Source of the DNA: a virus
Strand: one strand, 5' to 3'
IMG/VR virus record: IMGVR_UViG_3300046488_000097
Span: 1 to 27,619 of that record
Length of the DNA stretch: 27,619 nt
The notes beneath the pieces were generated by a model. The model saw only the letters and a list, made by a program, of their open reading frames with translations, did no database searches and had not been told where the DNA came from. Positions 22,379 to 27,619 of the stretch are shown in pieces (position 1 is the stretch's first letter; each line of letters starts with the position of its first letter). The translations under genes were made by a program, and so were the position numbers.

Positions 22379-23188
22379 TCAATTACTATAATATTCTAAA
22401 GGGTTGCGTTTTTCACCAGCGGGTTTTTCAGGTATAGACGGTTCTCCCTGAATCAAATTTTCAGTGGAATAGAGATGTTCGGCTAACTTTGCAAGATCCC
22501 GCATGACATAAGGAGGCAACACGGACCCCCGGTCAGTCAATTCTTTTTTTGTAAGCGGCATAAATTCTTGCAAAACTTTCTCCACGTGCATCACGTTGTG
22601 TTGCATTTTCTCACCACCAAAGACCGGATCGGCCTTCAGTTCTGAGTACCACTTCGAGCGAGTCGCTGCGACTTCTCTCTCAGCATTTTTAATAGCTTCA
22701 GCCTGAGCTGTTGCAATCTCTTTTACCTCGCCTGCTCTTAAATCCAAGTAAGCTTGAGCCGCCGTCTGAGTAAGTCCATGAGCTTTTGCGAACTCTTTGA
22801 CTTTTGTCACTTCGTCTTTCGGAATAACTTCGTCAACCTTTAGTTCAAATCCTAGCTCAACAGGCGGTTCAACAACCGGAGGTTTAACTTCCTCAACGAT
22901 TACAGGTGGTTCTTTATCATAACCAGTTGCAAGTTTTTCAATTTTATCATCTGGCTTTTTGTCTAGTTTTTTGGCTTTGGGGTCTTTATCTCCCTCATCC
23001 TTGGAGATTTTTTCGTACCCAAATTCGTCGAATTGTTTATCCCCTGTTCCTTCAGGCGCCTTATCAATTTTTTCCGGAGGTGGCGTTGGTGTAATTTTGG
23101 GCTCAACGACTGCTGATCCGACACCGGTTCCTCCTGTGGCATCATCTGCTTTGTCGAGCGGTATTTTGTTCTGCAACTTTTTGATCAT
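22379..23188 (-). CDS. Scaffolding protein
   Basis: A 269-residue protein that should guide capsid assembly and then leave. The first about 110 residues are acidic/basic, Pro/Lys-rich and likely disordered. The C-terminal half is helical (VTKVKEFAKAHGLTQTAAQ; AQAEAIKNAEREVAATRSKW; the ADPVFGGEKMQHNVMHVEKVLQEF segment) and typical of scaffold proteins of GP7-type phages. The start is set at ATG 23188, where AAAGGA lies just upstream; an upstream in-frame start at 23257 lacks such a site. It overlaps the Bbp19-like gene by 47 bases in another frame, and ends 24 bases before the capsid gene. Confidence 0.85.
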   Translation of the reverse strand: MIKKLQNKIPLDKADDATGGTGVGSAVVEPKITPTPPPEKIDKAPEGTGDKQFDEFGYEKISKDEGDKDPKAKKLDKKPDDKIEKLATGYDKEPPVIVEEVKPPVVEPPVELGFELKVDEVIPKDEVTKVKEFAKAHGLTQTAAQAYLDLRAGEVKEIATAQAEAIKNAEREVAATRSKWYSELKADPVFGGEKMQHNVMHVEKVLQEFMPLTKKELTDRGSVLPPYVMRDLAKLAEHLYSTENLIQGEPSIPEKPAGEKRNPLEYYSN

Positions 23189-23474
23189 AACGATCCTTTT
23201 CCTTTCTTGCGAGCAGCGTCCCGGCTTGTTCGTAATCAGCCTCAGACGCGAGTTCAAAGATTGCTTGTCCTGCTCGCAAGTGACCTAACATCTCTCGGAT
23301 AAATTCCTGTGGCAAACCAATTGCTGGAATTTCTCCTACTTGGAACTCTTTAAAAAAATACTTAAAGAGTTCTCTACCCGAAGTTGTGGCAAGGACTGCG
23401 CGGGTATGAAGCACAACATCTCTGTGCTCAATCGCTTCGCGCTGTTCTTCCTCAGTCAACTCCGGCCGTTCCAT
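23142..23474 (-). CDS. Bbp19-like protein
   Basis: A 110-residue helical protein with the pattern of the Bbp19 family: TTSGRELFKYFFKEFQVG, then LRAGQAIFELASEADYEQAGTLLARK. Homologues lie between portal and scaffold genes of BPP-1-like podoviruses; their exact role is unknown. Its ATG overlaps the stop of the upstream secreted repeat protein (TAATG), so it is translationally coupled to it. Family confidence moderate to good. Confidence 0.72.
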   Translation of the reverse strand: MERPELTEEEQREAIEHRDVVLHTRAVLATTSGRELFKYFFKEFQVGEIPAIGLPQEFIREMLGHLRAGQAIFELASEADYEQAGTLLARKEKDRYDQKVAEQNTARQSR

Positions 23475-24472
23475 TAGTACGTGAAAGCCACTGGTCCCAC
23501 GTCAGCTGTGAAGCTCGTAGGAGGTGTGATTGTTGCTACAGTTCCAAACGTCTGACCTGTGATATCTCCAGTATAACCCGCGTACTGGCCAACAGCTGGG
23601 GCAGTACGGAAACGATCGGTTGTTCCATTCATGTAAAGTCCGATCCAGTAGGTTCCGGTTTTGGCAGCATAGGTTCCTGTGAAAGCCAAAACCTGATAAG
23701 CATCTGCACCTGAAGTCGTAATACCAGAGAGTGAGGAGTTCGCAACAACGGCACCAGCACTGTTGAACAGAGCGACAATCCATTTATTGGTTCCGACTGT
23801 GGCTGCGTTATTGACATAAACACCTGTGAGAGTGGAGTTATGAGGGATGACAATCTGACTCACATAGACGTGAGTTGCTACAGCGGCCGTTGAAGTCCCA
23901 GCAGTAAGAGTTGATGGTTTCCATCCCATGAAATTATGAAACAAATCACCAAGAGCGATACCGCCTGTGAAGGTCGTTGCGCCCGTATGAGTCGTTGCAC
24001 CGGTCACATTCAGTGTTCCACCAACGACTGTATTTCCACTTGAAGCTGCGACCGTGAAGCTGCTCGTATTTACTGCAACGTCACCTGTAACTCCAAGTGT
24101 TCCACCAACTACAGTATTACCGCTTGCGGCTGTAACTTGGAATTTGTTGGTTGCTACGGCGAAGTCGCTTGTGAGTGCCAGGGTTCCGGCAATCAGAGTA
24201 TTTCCGCTCGATGCTGCAACTGTGAATTTGTTTGTGTTGATGTCGAAGTTTCCGGCTGCGTGGAGAGTCGTACTGAGGGAGAGCGACGTTCCAGTGAGAG
24301 TAGGACTTGAGACCGCCGTAATCGTACTTCCGTTTTTTGTACACGTCAGTCCGGTCGAACACTTGAAAGTCGTAACGACTCCCAAATTGCTCGTTCCATT
24401 GTACATCAAAATTCCCGCTTGCGCGTTGGTAGCAAACAACGCCATCGCTATTAACAGTGAAACCAATTTCAT
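23474..24472 (-). CDS. Secreted-looking repeat protein inside the head module
   Basis: A 332-residue protein of unknown role. Residues 1-19 are a classical Sec signal peptide (MKLVSLLIAMALFATNAQA, cleavage after AQA). Residues 79-160 hold three copies of a 28-residue beta-repeat, (N/A)T(N)xF(T/Q)V(A)ASSGNTxxxGTLxxTxDxAV. The C-terminal region (180-332) is a jelly-roll/lectin-like domain with YWIGLYMNG and WIVALFNSAG strands. GGGGAA precedes the ATG. It stands where most BPP-1-like phages have portal followed directly by Bbp19. Possibly a head fibre, an adhesin or an exported surface protein; the signal peptide argues for export. No family recognised. Confidence 0.75.
   Translation of the reverse strand: MKLVSLLIAMALFATNAQAGILMYNGTSNLGVVTTFKCSTGLTCTKNGSTITAVSSPTLTGTSLSLSTTLHAAGNFDINTNKFTVAASSGNTLIAGTLALTSDFAVATNKFQVTAASGNTVVGGTLGVTGDVAVNTSSFTVAASSGNTVVGGTLNVTGATTHTGATTFTGGIALGDLFHNFMGWKPSTLTAGTSTAAVATHVYVSQIVIPHNSTLTGVYVNNAATVGTNKWIVALFNSAGAVVANSSLSGITTSGADAYQVLAFTGTYAAKTGTYWIGLYMNGTTDRFRTAPAVGQYAGYTGDITGQTFGTVATITPPTSFTADVGPVAFTY
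23993..24238 (-). repeat. Three tandem 84-base coding repeats
   Basis: Encode residues 79-160 of the secreted repeat protein as three units of 28 residues (79-106, 107-134, 135-160). Each holds F(T/Q)V, ASSGNT or AASGNT, and GTLxxT. The repeat is in phase with the codons. Confidence 0.75.
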
Positions 24473-24482
24473 AAATTCCCCT

Positions 24483-26201
24483 TTATTGACTTTGTTGTTG
24501 TTGCGCTTTCATTCCAACATCTTTTGCGGCCCCGGCCATTGCTGGGATCGTTTGTTCCATCATTTGTTGTCTCTGTGCCATTGCCTGCGCTTGTTCACGC
24601 ATAGCATCGACTTTTCCCTGTGGATTATTAAGTCCAGTAGGTAAGAAAAGTCTATCCTCATAAAGATCACAGAACTTGTCAATATTCACTTTATCCCAAA
24701 CCTTCGGTTGAATTTGACCAATCTCCATAATTTTTGCGATATATCGATCGATCGAAGGAAGATCCGCAGCCTTCTGAGCTTGGGCAAATACTGAGATAAA
24801 TTCAGCCTGTAGGAACTGACCCGAGAGTCCTTGTGGTGGAGGTTCCAAATAAGGATCCTTATCGAGAACAAAGTCCATCACGAATTCAAATAGAGGCACG
24901 TTATAGGTCCAGTTGAGTGACTGAAGACATGGTCCAATAATTAGTTGTTGTTCCTGGACGACAGCGTTGGTCTCTGTCGCAGTTCGAGTCTTTGGATTTT
25001 GAGAGAGATAAAGAAGATAGTCGGAATAGTATAATTTTCCAACTTGCTCTCTCATATCACTGACATCTTGAACGAGTGCACCTATTCCGGGATTGACTTC
25101 GAATATCGGGCGCAGTCCCTTTTGAGCAAGCGAAGTCGGATCGAGAGGCACATAAGAGTTAGACGCCGTTGTAATATATGACTTTCTAAGATTCGCTGGT
25201 CCCTGCAAAGCCGGTCTAAGCATTTGCTGGAGAGCTTCATCTTTTCCGATAGCTTTTTTATTGAGCGATTTAATGAGACCAAGTGCGTCAGATGTTGGTC
25301 CTTTTTCTCCGTACTCAAAATTTCCGCCAGCGTCGGACTTCCCGACAATAAAGGGTTTTCGTTTCGATGCTGATCTTTTCAGATACATTTCCTGTTCACC
25401 AAAAGCAGGAACACCGGGATTACCGATATCGTATCCGTCTTGAAAATATTGTCCGGTTGCTGAACCAATTTCATAGGTCACAGCAATCCATCTTTTATTT
25501 AAAAGTGCCTGAGGTTTATTCGGATCAAACGCGTTGTTCTCTTTTACAATATGAACCACGTCGATTTTTTGAGTGTAGTTTCCTACCTCATACATCCGTC
25601 TGACTCGATTTGAAAAGTTCGACCAGTCCCACTTGCCGTTAACTTTACGGCCGTAGGTATCAACGAGAGCTTTTACTGTGAGCGCAAACTCTCGAACCAA
25701 GACAGTGGCTTCATTGAAACCGTTGTTAATTACGAAGTAAGAACCCGGATCCATATTATGAAAATACAAGTTCCCACGAATCTCATCAATGTAGTGACCA
25801 CCGGTATTGAGTCCGCCGAAGTCTGAGTAAAATCCCGCAGCTGCATTGTAATAATTGCAAGAAGTAAGAGCATGGTGACAACGGTCAGTGTACTTTTGAA
25901 GCCAGGATTTATTTTCCGGTTGTTCATTGAGATCATCATTCTTTGAAAACACGCGAGCCCACGGCCGCGACGCTGAGGTGTTACCCTCTAAAAATCCGGC
26001 CACAAACGATCGGTGCGAAAGTATATGAGTTGAGTCTACGATATGTTGATTATTTCGCTCACCTTGAATCTGTGAAGTCATCCACTTGATACGGTGCGGA
26101 ATTACCCAACGGCCGCAATCAATCCACGTCTGTCTGACTTTTGTAAAATTTTGTTTGGCCTGGATTCGCAGATACTCATACTGGCCTTTTGTGAAATCCA
26201 T
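24483..26201 (-). CDS. Portal protein (T7 gp8/BPP-1-type head-tail connector)
   Basis: A 572-residue portal. Features of the head-tail connector family are clear: the N-terminal helix with RQTWIDCGRWVIPHRIKWMTSQ, then HIVDSTHILSHRSFVAGFLEGNTSASRPWARVF (the common DSTxxxAxxxLAxxLxxxLxxPxxRWF pattern, about residues 55-86), MDPGSYFV, then a long C-terminal part with NPGIGALVQDVSDMREQVGKLYY and TRTATETNAVVQEQ, and a Gln-rich tail. Size fits T7 gp8 (536). It starts with TAATG at the end of the small glycine-rich gene. High confidence. Confidence 0.92.
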   Translation of the reverse strand: MDFTKGQYEYLRIQAKQNFTKVRQTWIDCGRWVIPHRIKWMTSQIQGERNNQHIVDSTHILSHRSFVAGFLEGNTSASRPWARVFSKNDDLNEQPENKSWLQKYTDRCHHALTSCNYYNAAAGFYSDFGGLNTGGHYIDEIRGNLYFHNMDPGSYFVINNGFNEATVLVREFALTVKALVDTYGRKVNGKWDWSNFSNRVRRMYEVGNYTQKIDVVHIVKENNAFDPNKPQALLNKRWIAVTYEIGSATGQYFQDGYDIGNPGVPAFGEQEMYLKRSASKRKPFIVGKSDAGGNFEYGEKGPTSDALGLIKSLNKKAIGKDEALQQMLRPALQGPANLRKSYITTASNSYVPLDPTSLAQKGLRPIFEVNPGIGALVQDVSDMREQVGKLYYSDYLLYLSQNPKTRTATETNAVVQEQQLIIGPCLQSLNWTYNVPLFEFVMDFVLDKDPYLEPPPQGLSGQFLQAEFISVFAQAQKAADLPSIDRYIAKIMEIGQIQPKVWDKVNIDKFCDLYEDRLFLPTGLNNPQGKVDAMREQAQAMAQRQQMMEQTIPAMAGAAKDVGMKAQQQQSQ

Positions 26202-26596
26202 TATAACCCCAAAAAGTCAGTGGTGTCTTTGCCGCTTGGATTCGCCCAGTTAAGGTTGAATCCGCTCGTTCCTCTAGAAACCCAAGATGTCTTTTGAGCA
26301 CTCCCGGCTGCGCTAGAAGCCTTCACATCTGTGTTTTGAACCGCAAGCTGTTTATCGGCGATATCTTTTAACCTTGCGGCTTCTGCGTTGGTTGCGACTT
26401 GTTTCTGCCAGTCAGCTTGACGTTGACTGTTGGCACCAGAGATTTCACCACCTACGTTATTCAGATTTTGTTCAAGCTTTGGATTCCCACGATTGATAGC
26501 ATCACCAAGGCTTCCACCATTGACACCAAGAAAAGTGTTCACCATGTCTCCTAAACTTGGAAGACCGGGAGATTTACCACCGCCGCTGCTACCCAT
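26201..26596 (-). CDS. Small Gly/Ser/Asn-rich protein before the portal
   Basis: A 131-residue protein not recognised. It is Gly-rich at the N-terminus (GSSGGGKSPGLPSLGDMV), with a helical middle part (NSQRQADWQKQVATNAEAARLKDIADKQ) and a polar C-terminus. The start ATG at 26596 is preceded by AGAGG six bases upstream; a TTG two codons earlier is possible. It overlaps the acetyltransferase stop by 8 bases and the portal start by one. By position and composition it may be a small virion or portal-completion protein. Confidence 0.6.
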   Translation of the reverse strand: MGSSGGGKSPGLPSLGDMVNTFLGVNGGSLGDAINRGNPKLEQNLNNVGGEISGANSQRQADWQKQVATNAEAARLKDIADKQLAVQNTDVKASSAAGSAQKTSWVSRGTSGFNLNWANPSGKDTTDFLGL

Positions 26597-27041
26597 TATC
26601 AACCTCTAAACGATAAAGTGTTTCAAGCTCTTTGAATCCGAGTTTCTCCAAAGTCTGACGCTTAATGTTAGTTTTTGGAGTTACCATCGTGATCAGATGA
26701 TCGGCGTTAGACTTACCAAATGTCAAGAAATCATCCATCAGAAGTTTCGCAGCCCTACTGCCTCGTTCGGCAAATAGCAAATCCTGCATTAGAATTTTTA
26801 TACTTGGATCCAAAATGCTGTCGAAAAGTCTAGAAAGCATGATCCCAACCATCTCGCCGTCTCGTTCACAAATCATCACTCGGTGGTTGATCGCGTAGTC
26901 CCGTATTTGAAAATTGCGCCAATTAAATTTTTCACCATAGAGACTTGAAACCTTTTTGGCTATCTGTTCTAGATAGAGTACCATGTTTCCATCCCCGTAA
27001 GCTATTTCACCGTAAGTGAGTCGTCTAATCTGATATTTCAT
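26589..27041 (-). CDS. GNAT-family N-acetyltransferase
   Basis: A 150-residue protein with GNAT features: MICERDGEMVGIMLSRLF (about 56-73, strands beta 3-4), FAERGSRAAKLLMDDFLTFGK (about 89-110) holding RGSRAA, which fits the acetyl-CoA loop R/QxxGxG/A, and QTLEKLGFKELETLYRLEV, the usual C-terminal motif. It starts at ATG 27041, overlapping the terminase end by 17 bases; start codons further upstream would lie deeper inside terminase. Similar GNAT genes stand next to terminase in other podoviruses; the substrate is unknown, and could be a host protein or a virion protein. Confidence 0.8.
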   Translation of the reverse strand: MKYQIRRLTYGEIAYGDGNMVLYLEQIAKKVSSLYGEKFNWRNFQIRDYAINHRVMICERDGEMVGIMLSRLFDSILDPSIKILMQDLLFAERGSRAAKLLMDDFLTFGKSNADHLITMVTPKTNIKRQTLEKLGFKELETLYRLEVDNG

Positions 27042-27619
27042 AATACTCATCATTGTAGAGATCATCGACACTGTGGTCAGGCATTTTATAAGCACTATCA
27101 CCTGTCACAAATGCAGTGTCTCCACCGGTCTGATGTTCCGGCAGTCGATCCATCACAGGACGTGCTCCAGTTAAAACAAACGCATCAGCAACGTCGGGCG
27201 AGAATCCTATGCGCTTTTTTATTTCGAGCTTTGTCTCACATAATTTTTTAGTGGTGATCTTATGCCGAGTTCCCTTGGTCCAACAGAGTTGTTTTATAAT
27301 CGCCTCAAACCACTCCGGGTCTTTAGCGTCGAGCACCCCACCGTGTTGCAAAAATTTATTAAACTCCCAGTACATCTGCGCTCTGATATTATGATATTCA
27401 CTATTTTTACTCTCAGGTGTGTCGTTCGGTGATCCGGCGAAACTCACTAGCTCCCATGAGGTTTTCCCCGCGTTCATCGCAAGGGTGTAGATCGCCGTTC
27501 CCTCACCTTGGTCAATGAACACTGCATCGGCACCAAGCTCCCGCTCCCAGTGACATGCACGAGCGTAGGTAAACTGGTGCGTCTCTCCAGCAGCTTTATC
27601 GAGTTTATATTTTTCTAAG
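27025..27619 (-). CDS. Terminase large subunit, C-terminal nuclease part (5' end outside window)
   Basis: The reading frame stays open to the window end, so the ATPase domain lies beyond it; an in-frame GTG at 27522 is not the start. The visible part is the DNA-cutting domain of the packaging motor: ADAVFIDQGEGTAIYTLA carries a metal-binding Asp, NSEYHNIRAQMYWEFNKFL is the common YxNxRAxMWxxxxxxL helix, ITTKKLCETKLEIKKR and SPDVADAFVLTGA the C-terminal (S)PDxADAxxLT motif with the last catalytic Asp. It fits T7/BPP-1-type terminases. The acidic C-terminal tail may bind the portal. Confident. Confidence 0.9.
   Translation of the reverse strand, partial: LEKYKLDKAAGETHQFTYARACHWERELGADAVFIDQGEGTAIYTLAMNAGKTSWELVSFAGSPNDTPESKNSEYHNIRAQMYWEFNKFLQHGGVLDAKDPEWFEAIIKQLCWTKGTRHKITTKKLCETKLEIKKRIGFSPDVADAFVLTGARPVMDRLPEHQTGGDTAFVTGDSAYKMPDHSVDDLYNDEYYEISD

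Noticed and set aside
1-27619. tRNA genes, CRISPR arrays, integrase, insertion sequences
   Set aside because: Looked for on both strands; no cloverleaf, regular spaced repeats, recombinase motifs or terminal inverted repeats were seen.

Overview
The window is a segment of a tailed double-stranded DNA phage with podovirus (short-tail) character. It is gene-dense, with no gene-free stretch longer than about 100 bases. A Gram-negative host is suggested by a lipobox lipoprotein in the lysis region, a peptidoglycan peptidase and Sec-type signal peptides. The exact host cannot be read from the sequence. The fibre-like proteins with signal peptides recall proteins I associate with Bdellovibrionota, but that is only a guess.

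Layout. Bases 2-2128 (+ strand) hold the end of an early/replication block: the C-terminal half of a family B DNA polymerase, a small winged-helix-like protein, a truncated DEDD exonuclease, and two tiny genes that I read as an anti-defence pair. These are an Acb2/Tad1-like hairpin protein and a Tad2-like (former DUF2829) protein. Both families are known as sponges for the cyclic nucleotide signals of CBASS and Thoeris immunity. Everything from 2129 to 27619 is on the - strand and is the late block, meeting the early block tail to tail with no spacer.

In transcription order (right to left) the late block is: large terminase (partial), GNAT acetyltransferase, small glycine-rich protein, portal, a secreted-looking repeat protein, a Bbp19-like protein, scaffold, GP7-type major capsid protein, terminator, Bbp16-like cement protein, a small proline-rich protein, tail adaptor (T7 gp11-like), tail nozzle (gp12-like), three ejection proteins (gp14-, gp15- and gp16-like, the last 2231 aa), a T7-gp17-like tail fibre with an alanine-rich shaft, a 956-aa modular fibre with two C1q-like C-terminal domains, four small membrane, secreted or lysis proteins, an M15 peptidase endolysin and a last beta-rich virion-like protein. 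Nearly all neighbours overlap or touch (TAATG, ATGA, TGATG), so the block is probably one long translationally coupled operon.

How it works together: terminase, portal, scaffold, capsid and cement proteins build a BPP-1-like head. T7-like adaptor, nozzle and fibres form the tail. The three internal proteins likely make the periplasm-spanning DNA conduit. The lysis cassette releases progeny. The early-strand pair probably blunts nucleotide-signalling immunity. The most interesting points are the tandem anti-defence pair, the truncated exonuclease beside the polymerase, the signal peptides on fibre-like proteins, and the secreted repeat protein inserted in the head module.
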